Of a stretch of 64,000 bases of DNA, positions 50,030-58,630 are shown piece by piece. The first letter of the stretch is position 1, and each line of letters begins with the position of its first letter. The DNA comes from Moesziomyces globuligerus (lineage: Eukaryota > Basidiomycota > Ustilaginomycetes > Ustilaginales > Ustilaginaceae): NCBI GenBank assembly GCA_030849465.1, contig JARVLF010000018.1, positions 682,001 through 746,000 on the forward strand. The letters are read 5' to 3'. Below the pieces are notes generated by a model that was given only the letters and a program-made list of their open reading frames with translations, made no database searches and was not told where the DNA came from. The translations under genes and the position numbers were made by a program.

Positions 50030-50386
50030 GATCGAAGACTGCCAGAGACCAGCTTGCGCCGCTGAACCCTCTCGCTGCGGGCTTGGATGCTGAGGTACGA
50101 TGGATGAGGATCAAGAAGGAGCCTCGAAGGGTCCATCCCGTGGAGCTCTACGCGGAGAGTGCTGCACGGATCCGACCTTGGATTTTCAGTCCGAGCTGTT
50201 AGGTCGAGACTAGACATGCTCCAAAGAGGCGCGAAAAGGCAAGGCCGACTTCCGCGTCCAGTCGGAAAATTTCCCCTCCGAAAAAGCCAGAGAAAGAGCA
50301 ACAGGTGAGGTGGAGAAGACGTCAAATTCGCACAAGAAGATTGGCTGCGACTCGAGACGCTCTCCTCCAGCATACCACCACACTAG
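50030..50386. promoter_or_regulatory. Divergent promoter between the coiled-coil gene and TRM2
   Basis: A 357-bp gap with an AT-richer centre (50240-50300, AAAATTT and AAAAAG tracts). No TATA box or further gene was recognised. Confidence 0.45.
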
Positions 50387-52207
50387 ATGCTGCTCAGGTC
50401 CATCTTGCCATTCAGATCAGCACACGGCCACGCACTTCGCAGCATCAGCCTTTCTTTGCAGGCCTCGCGACCTTTGAAACCACATCCGCCCGTCAGATTC
50501 GCAATGTCCGCCGCAGCTCCCAGCTCTCCAGAGCTCCCACCCGCCAAGCGCATGCGCTCGCGCTCGCCCGAACAAGAGACAGCTAAGTGGACGGACAACA
50601 ACGGGCAGGCGTCCACATCTGCAGCTGCTTCCACCTCCAAGAACGATGAATCGGCGCAAGACAAGCAGGCTCGCAAGGCCGACGCACGCAGGTCGCGCCA
50701 GAAGCGCAAGGACTACGCCAAGCAGCTCACAAAGACCGGGCGCGAGCCCATCGAATTTGACATCGAGAACCTGCTCGGCGTGCGCAAGGTGACCGACATC
50801 CTCTCGGAAGGTCTGGAGTACCAGAACAAGTTCGAGCGCGGCACACGGCTCACGCTGGAAATCGAATGCCTCGACGCACACGGGGACGGTCTCGCCGTCG
50901 CACCGGGACAGGACTGGGTCATCGCTGTGCCACATGTGCTGCCCAAGGAGAAGGTCACGGCCGAGATCGTCAGCAACGAGAGGCTCTACTCCAAGGCCAA
51001 GCTGGTCGAAGTGCTGGAAAAGAACGAGACGCGCCAGGACGATCTGGTGCGCTGCAAGTACTTTGGCGACTGCGGTGGCTGCCAGTACCAGATGATCGAC
51101 TACGCACAGCAGCTCGAGATCAAGCGCGGAGTCGTCGAGCGTGCCTTTTCGCGCTTTTCGGGTCTGGACGCTAGCCTCGTGCCCGCAGTGCTGTCGACCA
51201 TCCCCTCGCCCAGCCAGTACAGCTACCGCACCAAGCTCACGCCGCACTTTGAGCTTCCGCGCGAGCTGCGCAGGGGCAGGAGAACCGGCGTGCGCCACAA
51301 CGCCAGTGCAAACGGCACCCAGGACGGAGAAAAGCCGCAGTACGACGTGCCCATCGGATTCGATTGCATCGGTACCAAGAGGGTCATGGACATCGAGGAG
51401 TGTCCGATCGCAACCCGGACCATCAACCGCGCCCTGCCCGCCGCCAAGCAGAAGGTGCGCGATGGCATCGAAAGCTTCAAGAACGGCGCGACGATCCTGC
51501 TGCGCGACTCGCTGCGCACGTACGACAGCTTCGCCGAGGACCGGCTGGTCACCGAGACCGTCGAGCTTGCCGTGGAACGCGAGCTGGACACCGAGGTGGT
51601 GACGGACCACAAGGCGACGGTCAAGGAGCGCGTGCTCACCACCAAGTTCGAGTCGCCTGCCGGCACCTTCTTCCAGAACAACCGCAGCATCCTACCGAGC
51701 CTCCTGGGCTACGTGCGAGACCAGATCACCCAAACCGGCACCGAGGCTGCCGAGGAGCGATACCTCGTCGACGCGTATTGCGGCTCGGGCCTGTTCAGCC
51801 TGTGTCTGGCTTCGCTCTTCCGCGAGGTGTCCGGCGTCGAGATCTCGTCCGAGTCGATCAAGTACGCCACCAAGAACGCCGAGCTCAACGCCATCACCAA
51901 CGCCAAGTTCCTCGCCGGCAACGCCGAGGACATCTTTGGCAAGATCGAGTATCCCGCGGACAAGACGACGGTCATCATCGATCCACCCAGGCGCGGATGC
52001 GACGAGGAGTTCATCCGACAGCTCGTCAAGCTCGGCCCCAAGCACATCGTCTACGTCTCGTGCAACGTGCACACGCAGGCGAGGGACGTCGGCCAGCTCG
52101 TCACCCGCGACGCCCGCTACAAGATCAAGAGCGTCCGCGGCGCCGACCTCTTCCCGCAGACGCACCACGTCGAGGGTGTCTGTGTCCTCGAGCGAGCGGA
52201 TGCATAG
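50387..52207 (+). CDS. TRM2: TRM2, tRNA (uracil-54-C5)-methyltransferase
   Basis: Makes 5-methyluridine (ribothymidine) at position 54 of tRNA using S-adenosylmethionine. The 606-aa frame has an N-terminal extension, a TRAM-like beta-barrel at ~150-215 (RGTRLTLEIECLDAHGDGLA), and a four-cysteine C-x5-C-x2-C type cluster (RCKYFGDCGGCQYQ) near 223-233, as in the RumA/TrmA family. The methyltransferase domain follows: FFQNNRSILPSLLGYVRDQI, SAM motif VDAYCGSGLFSLCLA (~462-468), IIDPPRRGCDEEF, and the nucleophile Cys in HIVYVSCNVHTQARD (~559). The terminal HHVEGVCVLER supplies the catalytic-base Glu. Two in-frame ATGs matter. The one at 50387 adds 39 residues rich in Arg, Ser and Leu with no acid, resembling a mitochondrial presequence; the one at 50504 gives a shorter cytosolic/nuclear form. 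Confidence 0.93.
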   Translation: MLLRSILPFRSAHGHALRSISLSLQASRPLKPHPPVRFAMSAAAPSSPELPPAKRMRSRSPEQETAKWTDNNGQASTSAAASTSKNDESAQDKQARKADARRSRQKRKDYAKQLTKTGREPIEFDIENLLGVRKVTDILSEGLEYQNKFERGTRLTLEIECLDAHGDGLAVAPGQDWVIAVPHVLPKEKVTAEIVSNERLYSKAKLVEVLEKNETRQDDLVRCKYFGDCGGCQYQMIDYAQQLEIKRGVVERAFSRFSGLDASLVPAVLSTIPSPSQYSYRTKLTPHFELPRELRRGRRTGVRHNASANGTQDGEKPQYDVPIGFDCIGTKRVMDIEECPIATRTINRALPAAKQKVRDGIESFKNGATILLRDSLRTYDSFAEDRLVTETVELAVERELDTEVVTDHKATVKERVLTTKFESPAGTFFQNNRSILPSLLGYVRDQITQTGTEAAEERYLVDAYCGSGLFSLCLASLFREVSGVEISSESIKYATKNAELNAITNAKFLAGNAEDIFGKIEYPADKTTVIIDPPRRGCDEEFIRQLVKLGPKHIVYVSCNVHTQARDVGQLVTRDARYKIKSVRGADLFPQTHHVEGVCVLERADA

Positions 52208-52496
52208 CTTCACTCTGTTCAATCTTTCGGCCATGGCCACAGTCAAGGATCGCAATGAAAGGCCAACTTTTGTGCTGAGGCTGAGGGTGAAGAGTCACAG
52301 AGTGAAAAATGCCGGAACTCGGGCTGTGTGGCTCTCGCCGTGTGGAGTCGGCTAAAAAAGCTTGAAGAAAAAAAAAGAGAACACCGGCAAAGCAGCCAAG
52401 GAACGAATTGCAGCTCGAGCACAAGTCTTTCTTGGCGAACAATCCTTCACTCTCCACCTCTATCACTGCTCCCAGCATCTCGCCGCTTCGTCGAGG

Positions 52497-54422
52497 ATGT
52501 CATCAGCAATCGGCCGCTCTGCGCGGCAATGGGGCAAAGTCAAAGCATCGACCTGCCCGTCTGCTACCGCGGGAACCTCGTTCGCAACTCAGCGCTTCTT
52601 GTCCGCCAGCATCCGCCGTACAGACGAACAGAAACCGCCATCCTCTGAATCATCCGACTCGGCTTCTGGCTCGAACTCGACAGACAACAACTCGCCAGCC
52701 TCGTCGTCCAAGAGCAGCAGTGCCAGTGGAGGTTACAAGCCACCGTCACGGGCAACGGGCAGCTGGCCCTTCGCCAGCGCCTCTGACGCCCCGGAGCCTT
52801 CATCGCACCCATCGTCTTCCGGAACGTCAGCACAAGGCAGCAATCCCTATTCGGGCTTGCTTGATGGCATGGATGCATTTCCTACCGCCCAACGTTCCAC
52901 GCTCGACAGTAGCGCAGAGCAGAGCGCTGCGCCTGCCCGAGGGTCTTGGCTGACCGAGCAGCTCGACTCGCTCTCCATGTCCACACGAACCTCGCGGGTC
53001 ATCGGACGTTCTGCACAGCCGAACCCGAACAAGTCCAACTCCGACTCGGGACGGCGCAAATCGCTCGTCTCACGCTCGGTGCTCTTTGCCGACGGCGAGG
53101 CAGCCAGGCGCTCCGACGACTTCCGTCCCCGCTATCCGGCCAGCTCGCCGCGCAAACGTCTGGATCGCACGCCGCTGACCAAGCAGGAGGCCAACGCATT
53201 CATGTCGCTCCTCAACCAGGCGCTTGCCGGCACCTCGTCCACGTCTGTGTCCGCGACAGCACAGGGCGCAGCAGACGACTCGTCGCTGCCGTTCGGAAGC
53301 TACACCTCGTTGATCAGCAACCCCAAGACACAGACCGGCAGCAAAGCGTTGCTCCAGGCATTCGCCAAACGCAACAGGCTCCAGCGCTTCGAGGCGGCCA
53401 AGGCGCAGAGGGCCAAGCGCTTCGCGAGAGAGGGCCTCGCCGCACAGATCGATCCGCTCCTGCTCGAGGCCGGCATCGATGAGGCACGCGAACGTATCGC
53501 CATGTGCGAAAACATCTCCGAACTCCTCGACTTTGCAAAGCGCGAGGTCTGGGGTATCGCCACTCCGAAGTCCAGCAGAGAAGGCGAAAGCTCGGTGAAG
53601 TCGCTGTCGGAAGAAGCGCAAGATGCCAGCACGGCCAAGGCGACTGCGCAGACGGAGCAAAAGGGGCCAAAGTACGGCAAGGATACGCCGTACTATGCGT
53701 CGGTGCTTCAGCTGTTGTTCCTCACGTTGCGCGATCGGTACCGTGCGCCGCACGTTGCGCTGTCGCTTCCGCGCGTCACGCGCTCGCTCGGCATCGAGAG
53801 CTACGTGCTCGGCGTCACGGGCTCGCTCTACAACGAGGTGATCCAGACGCAGTGGGACTGGCTCGGAGATCTGCAGGGCGTGGTCAAGACGCTCCGCCAG
53901 GCGCGCGAGACCGGCATCCTCAGCGCTCCCCTCAAGCATGCTTCGGTACCTGCCTCGGGCTCGAGGCCGATGTACGCAACGAGCGAGGACGAGACGATCC
54001 GCGAGACCGTCGACCGCATCGCCAACGAGGTGCGCAAGTTCGTCCTCGACCAGCAGATGGCCGCCGACCCCGCGCTCAAGCGGAGGCATCCCGCCGGTGG
54101 CGGAGACTTTGCGGTGCGGGATGTACTGGGCGGGTCAGTCGAGGACGCGGTAGCACACGATGAAAAAGAGGGTGTGCACGACTGGAGCCACAAGTGGCTC
54201 CTCGAGAATGCGGATGAGGCGACGGCACTTGCGGGACAACCCTTCCGCCTGCTCCAGCGCCAGGCAAGCGCAGAAGCCGATTCAAAAGGCCCGAGCCAAG
54301 GTCGCGGGTTCGATCGTCGATCTCCTCGATCCGAACGCGACACCCGCGACTCGAGGAACCGCTCCGCGCCGTGGTCTCACACATCGCAAGGCTCCTCTTC
54401 CTCCCGCTCGCAGCGCTACTGA
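52497..54422 (+). CDS. Mtf2-like mitochondrial RNA-processing/translation protein
   Basis: A 641-aa protein with an Mtf2-like C-terminal domain. Yeast Mtf2 (Nam1) acts in the mitochondrial matrix in mRNA processing and couples transcription to translation. The N-terminus (SSAIGRSARQWGKVKASTCP ... TQRFLSASIRRT) is rich in Arg/Ser/Lys without acids, fitting a targeting sequence. A Ser-rich disordered region runs to ~200. The domain is recognised at ~394-530: DTPYYASVLQLLFLTLRDRY, VTRSLGIESYVLGVTGSLYN, EVIQTQWDWLGDLQGVVKTL. Relatives show the same PYY-x-x-VLQLLFL-x-LRDRYR and SY-x-x-G-x-x-x-x-YNE-x-(I/L) pattern. The tail is Arg/Ser-rich and disordered. The first in-frame ATG is at 52497. It follows TRM2 in the same direction at 289 bp. 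Confidence 0.75.
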   Translation: MSSAIGRSARQWGKVKASTCPSATAGTSFATQRFLSASIRRTDEQKPPSSESSDSASGSNSTDNNSPASSSKSSSASGGYKPPSRATGSWPFASASDAPEPSSHPSSSGTSAQGSNPYSGLLDGMDAFPTAQRSTLDSSAEQSAAPARGSWLTEQLDSLSMSTRTSRVIGRSAQPNPNKSNSDSGRRKSLVSRSVLFADGEAARRSDDFRPRYPASSPRKRLDRTPLTKQEANAFMSLLNQALAGTSSTSVSATAQGAADDSSLPFGSYTSLISNPKTQTGSKALLQAFAKRNRLQRFEAAKAQRAKRFAREGLAAQIDPLLLEAGIDEARERIAMCENISELLDFAKREVWGIATPKSSREGESSVKSLSEEAQDASTAKATAQTEQKGPKYGKDTPYYASVLQLLFLTLRDRYRAPHVALSLPRVTRSLGIESYVLGVTGSLYNEVIQTQWDWLGDLQGVVKTLRQARETGILSAPLKHASVPASGSRPMYATSEDETIRETVDRIANEVRKFVLDQQMAADPALKRRHPAGGGDFAVRDVLGGSVEDAVAHDEKEGVHDWSHKWLLENADEATALAGQPFRLLQRQASAEADSKGPSQGRGFDRRSPRSERDTRDSRNRSAPWSHTSQGSSSSRSQRY

Positions 54423-54638
54423 ACTCCTTCACACCGAGGCCACCATGCAATGCACATTCGGTCGAAGGCAGAAGAAACGATTCGTTAGACAGTGACAGTG
54501 TGCGATGGGTAACAAGGCCGCCCGGAGCAGCGGGAAAAAGGTTGGGCCGTGGACCGGCGCGCCGCCTGCCAGGGCGTGGCGTCCTCGGCGAAACAAGCGA
54601 ATTCAAGAAGACCGAACAGAAGCAAGGCGGAGGCAGGA

Positions 54639-56714
54639 TCAGGGGAGCGACTTGACGGTCTTGGCGGCGAGCTGGGCGATGGCCTCGAGCTTGACGTCGA
54701 TGCTGGGCGTCTTGACGTTGAGCGAGGAGCTGACGACGAGGGCGATGGTCTGGACGAGCGGAGCGATGCAGTTCTTGATCTCGCCGACGAGCACCTCGAC
54801 GTGGAGCTCGTCGATGATCTCGGTGAGCTTGCACAGGAGCTCCTTGATGTCGTCGAGGAGCGTCTCGAGCGCATCGTCGAGGAGGTCGATCGAGATGCTG
54901 ATCTCGGCCTCGGCGCCGACCGAGGCGGTGCGCCTAGCGACGGCCGTGGTGCCGATGCGCGAGCCCTTGACGAGGAACCCGGGAAGCGCCTCGACGTCGG
55001 CATCGGCAAGCGCACGCTTGAGGGCAGGCACGAGCTGAGCCACCTCGAGCGACGAGACGGTGTCCATGACGGGAGCAAGCAGCTCGGAACGCTTGAGAGC
55101 CACGATGCGGTTGAGGTCCACGAGCGAAAGGGCCGAAGTGGGAGCGTTGAGCACCGAGCCAGCACCCCAGACCGCAGAGTCGGCCGTGTTGAGCACATCG
55201 CGCTTGATCTGCGCAACGTGTCCGAGGTCAAGGCTGGACAGGTCGGGCTGGACGCCGCCGAGCATACCACCCGCCGTGTTGAGCGGCAGCCCGCTGACCG
55301 TGTTCAGAGGCAGGCCGCCGAGCAGGTCGCGCTTGACTGCAGCATCGATCGCGGCGATCTCGTCGGTGGACAGCGACGACAAGTCGGCAATGGATCGCTT
55401 GAGCACAGCGAGCTGGGCCACGTCGAGGCCGTTGACCGTCTGCTCGGCGCTGTCCACTGCGGTGGTCTGCGCGGTCTTTTCGACCGACGAGCCGAGCGCC
55501 GACTCGGGCAGAGCAGCCACGTGCGCAAGCGCGCGCTTGAGCTGAGCCACGCGGCCCACGCCGAGTCCGGCAACGGTCTCCTCGACGCCAAGCGGAAGCT
55601 CGCGCTTGACGCTGCCGACGGCCGAGAAGACGGCGCAGAGGTCGACGATGTTGGTCACGGCCTGGATCGAGGCCACGAGCGATACGACGCTGGGGACAGC
55701 GTGCAAGCCGCTGACGAGTGCCGTCACATCGGTCACCGTCTTGAGCGAAGCGAGCAGCTGCACGGATGCAGACACCTTGACAATGGCCTCGAGCACGGTC
55801 TCGACGCCCGCGATGCAGAGGATCTTCTCCACCGTGACACTGCCGTACTGGGCCACGTAGGCGGTCAGCTTGGCGGCGCCCTCGACCTTGGCAATAGCAC
55901 CGACACCCGCCGAAGCGGCGCCGACGAGCTCGACGACGCTCCCGATCTCGACGAGGGCCTCAACAAAGGCAGTTGGGTTGTCGAGCTCCTTCAAGGCCTC
56001 GAGCACCTCGACCGAATCGGCGAGGCAGAGCACGGCCTGCAGAACGACCTGGATGTCGACGACGTCGTGGATCGCAGTAAGGAGCTGCACGTTGGCCAGG
56101 ATCGAGAAAACGTCGTCGCGAAGGATGGCATCGACGTGCAGTCCGGCCACGATCGAAAGCAGGGCTTCAGCACCCTCGACCTTGGTGAGCAGGCTGGCAA
56201 CGACACTGAGGTCGATCGATCCGAGCAGGTCACGCTGGTTCAAAACCGCCGCGGTTGCCGAGGTCTTGGAGGTGACGCCGCTGACATCGGCGACGGCGAG
56301 GGCCAGCGTGCTCTTGACGTTGGCAAAGAGCGCCTTGGCCTGGACAGCGGCCTTCTTGTGGTCCTTGGTCGTGGAGACCTTGGCGGCCACCTTGGCGTGG
56401 GCCTCGAGCGAGGCGGTCAGCTTGTGCACGAGGCCGGCGACGCGCTTGACGTTGGCCGCCTCGACCTTGACATCGGCCTTGGCGAGCGCCGAGACCTCGA
56501 CGCTGCGCTTAGCAGCCACAGCCACGAGGTGCTGGAGCTTCTGCAGGTCCACCGTGTTGGCTCCGACGTTGGCGGTCTTGAGCGCGTGCACCTGCGCGGC
56601 GCCCTTGTGAACGCGGGCCAGACGCTGCTGAGAGTTGAGCGCCGAGTCGACCGAGGCCGCGTTGGCCGCGGCGATGGCCGCAAGGACCACGAGGAGAGAG
56701 GAAGAAAGACGCAT
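54639..56714 (-). CDS. Secreted Kex2-processed precursor (KEP-like), new or poorly described
   Basis: A 691-aa secreted protein with no recognised enzyme domain. Residues 1-19 are a clear signal peptide (MRLSSSLLVVLAAIAAANA). An Ala/Val/Lys-rich segment follows, with Lys-Arg sites ending at 70 and 91. Residues ~165-370 are a Val/Leu/Ala-rich, strongly helical core without Lys-Arg and with Cys at 230, 300 and 360, spaced about 60-70 apart. Seven Lys-Arg sites then end at 371, 394, 440, 462, 505, 542 and 567, and an Arg-Arg at 595. Most are preceded by a similar block: GLGVGRVAQLKR, GLDVAQLAVLKR, SLDLGHVAQIKR, SLVDLNRIVALKR, SLEVAQLVPALKR. This is how Kex2-processed repeat proteins and the smut repellent protein Rep1 are built, though repeats are weaker here. 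Acidic residues and Cys 628 and 649 mark the C-terminus. Processing and role are inferred. Confidence 0.82.
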   Translation of the reverse strand: MRLSSSLLVVLAAIAAANAASVDSALNSQQRLARVHKGAAQVHALKTANVGANTVDLQKLQHLVAVAAKRSVEVSALAKADVKVEAANVKRVAGLVHKLTASLEAHAKVAAKVSTTKDHKKAAVQAKALFANVKSTLALAVADVSGVTSKTSATAAVLNQRDLLGSIDLSVVASLLTKVEGAEALLSIVAGLHVDAILRDDVFSILANVQLLTAIHDVVDIQVVLQAVLCLADSVEVLEALKELDNPTAFVEALVEIGSVVELVGAASAGVGAIAKVEGAAKLTAYVAQYGSVTVEKILCIAGVETVLEAIVKVSASVQLLASLKTVTDVTALVSGLHAVPSVVSLVASIQAVTNIVDLCAVFSAVGSVKRELPLGVEETVAGLGVGRVAQLKRALAHVAALPESALGSSVEKTAQTTAVDSAEQTVNGLDVAQLAVLKRSIADLSSLSTDEIAAIDAAVKRDLLGGLPLNTVSGLPLNTAGGMLGGVQPDLSSLDLGHVAQIKRDVLNTADSAVWGAGSVLNAPTSALSLVDLNRIVALKRSELLAPVMDTVSSLEVAQLVPALKRALADADVEALPGFLVKGSRIGTTAVARRTASVGAEAEISISIDLLDDALETLLDDIKELLCKLTEIIDELHVEVLVGEIKNCIAPLVQTIALVVSSSLNVKTPSIDVKLEAIAQLAAKTVKSLP

Positions 56715-58630
56715 GGTGAAGATGAAATGGAAGGGATGTGAAACGCGAAAGGGCTATTCCGTAAGAGACTTGAGGGAAGAGGTGAGAGGTGATGGTATTG
56801 GGGGATCGGAAGGCAGAGGGAATGGGAAGTGAGGACAGGAAGTGGAGTGGAGTGGAGTGGAGTGGAGTGGAGTGACAGGATGGGAAGACGGAAGCAGAGA
56901 TGGCGCCACAAGGACGCATATAAGTAGGTGTGTCGAGAACTTACTCGATCGATGGAGCAAATGCCTTCCTCAACGACAGAGTAGCGGTGGCAATAGCATA
57001 CTGCCTGTGCTAGACGGAGAGGAGCAGCTGCCATCGTTGCTGGTCGGCACGCTCGAGCTTGTGGGTAGCGTTGCTGAGATCGACGAGCGTACAAGCCCCT
57101 TTCCAGCTGCGGTCTGTGGGTCAGCTTTACCAGCCTAGAAGGTTTGTCCGAAACCATGATCGCGGTTCCTCGTTCCTTGCCGAACGGATGTGCATGCGGC
57201 CCTGCCGTCTCACGAAACTTTGAGCTGCCTTTAACCTTGCCCTGTCGTTCCTAACCCCGTCAGGGTCGCATCGGAGCAAGGAGCGGCGCTAGGGCGTGCA
57301 TACGCCGGTCCCTCCGCACCACCAGAGACGGTCCGACGCCTGCACTGACCCTGTCGCGTGCGCGTGCAGATGCATAGCGACGGCTGCGTCGGGAGCCGAA
57401 GCGTATCCGACTGCGCTCGATGCTGGTGTACAAAGGATACGCGACAAACGGCCGCCTGTATAAATGCTCGCTTAGGAGGCGGAAGCTTCGGCGCCGGCTT
57501 CTAGTGTTGTCTAGAGCGGACATGGGCCGCATTCGCACATGCACCGAGGGGCCTGTGCGTTGCGTCGACGCTCAAGAACGCTTGGACGACAGGTGTCGCC
57601 TCTGACAGTTCGAAAATCTACTTGCGCTCAGGCCGGGTAGCTCGGGCGCGCTTACCTGCATGCACAGGGTGTCGGATCTAGCCTGTGCAAACCTTTCACG
57701 CCAAGACGATGCGAGCAGCATGTAGCCATGAATCCGATGTGGCAGATCTCGCTTTCCGGCCACACCGGGTTCGGATCCCAAGGAGCCAAGCCTGCGCAGC
57801 TGGGCTCGTGTCAGACTGCGCACACAGCGTGCATTGAGGCTGATGTTGCCAAATTTTCCGCGGTGCATCATGCATTGTCGATCGAAGCTTTCTGGCCCCG
57901 AACGCCAAAGCTTGCCAGACATCACCGGCAGTGTCTCGGCCTAAGCGGACTGGCGGTTGTGCGCATCACGGGACCCGAGCTTGATCAGCTGCACGCTCTA
58001 GCGGGTCTTGATGAGCCCCTATCCGTCGCTTCCGTCCGATGGGACCTCCACCGTCTCTGCGCACAGAGGTACATCATCCGACCCGAAGCTTCAAGCACGT
58101 CAGTGGAGTCCTTCGCGCTCACGCTGCGCTCGTGCCCCCGCCACGAAGTTGGGCAAACCTTTCACGCCCGCCATGGCGGCTCACTTATGCGCCCTGAAAG
58201 GACACTCGCAGCACTGGATCGGAACGTGTGACATTTGAAAGAACGAGTGAGATTATCGAGCATATATGTGTGATGGTGCAAAAGTAACGAGAGTCCGCTG
58301 TGTGCAAAGCCCAGAGACAAAAAGCAGGAGCGCTCTTCCAGCCAACTCGGCTCGCACTCCGGCGGGAGCGAGGCCAGAGAGCCGTCGACTGCTTCTCGCT
58401 CCACGAGCCCCTTGCGTGCAAGGGCTTGAGTGCAGCACGACAAGCGTGATCAAACGAGAAGAGTTGTTCTCCTGCCAGCTTACATGGATATACACAGGCT
58501 ACATGATGTGAGAGCGAGGAGACTACCTGGTGGGGGGAGGAAGAATGATTAGACCACAATCGATTAAGCAGGTCGAAGAACCCGGGACGACTTCCAAGCT
58601 CTGTGGCTGCGAGTCGCACACATGGGCGAG
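56715..58630. promoter_or_regulatory. Upstream region of the secreted precursor and 1.5 kb of unassigned sequence
   Basis: Both neighbours are on the minus strand, so the left part is the precursor's promoter. It has an AGTGG pentamer repeat at 56841-56870 and a TATA-like CATATAAG (plus strand; CTTATATG on minus) at 56917-56924. Around 57728-58231 a plus-strand ATG frame of 167 codons is open, but codon use is weak and no motif is recognised. The remainder shows nothing I can support. Confidence 0.4.
56841..56870. repeat. AGTGG pentanucleotide repeat, 6 copies
   Basis: Six perfect copies followed by AGTGA, about 130 bp upstream of the secreted precursor's start codon. Confidence 0.95.

Noticed and set aside
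56917..56924. TATAAG on the plus strand as a promoter for a rightward gene
   Set aside because: No start codon with a usable frame follows; the same bases read CTTATATG on the minus strand and may serve the secreted precursor instead.
57728..58231. 167-codon plus-strand frame between the secreted precursor and the giant protein
   Set aside because: Codon use is only weakly biased, no motif or signal is seen, and no promoter could be linked to it. It could be real but I cannot support it.
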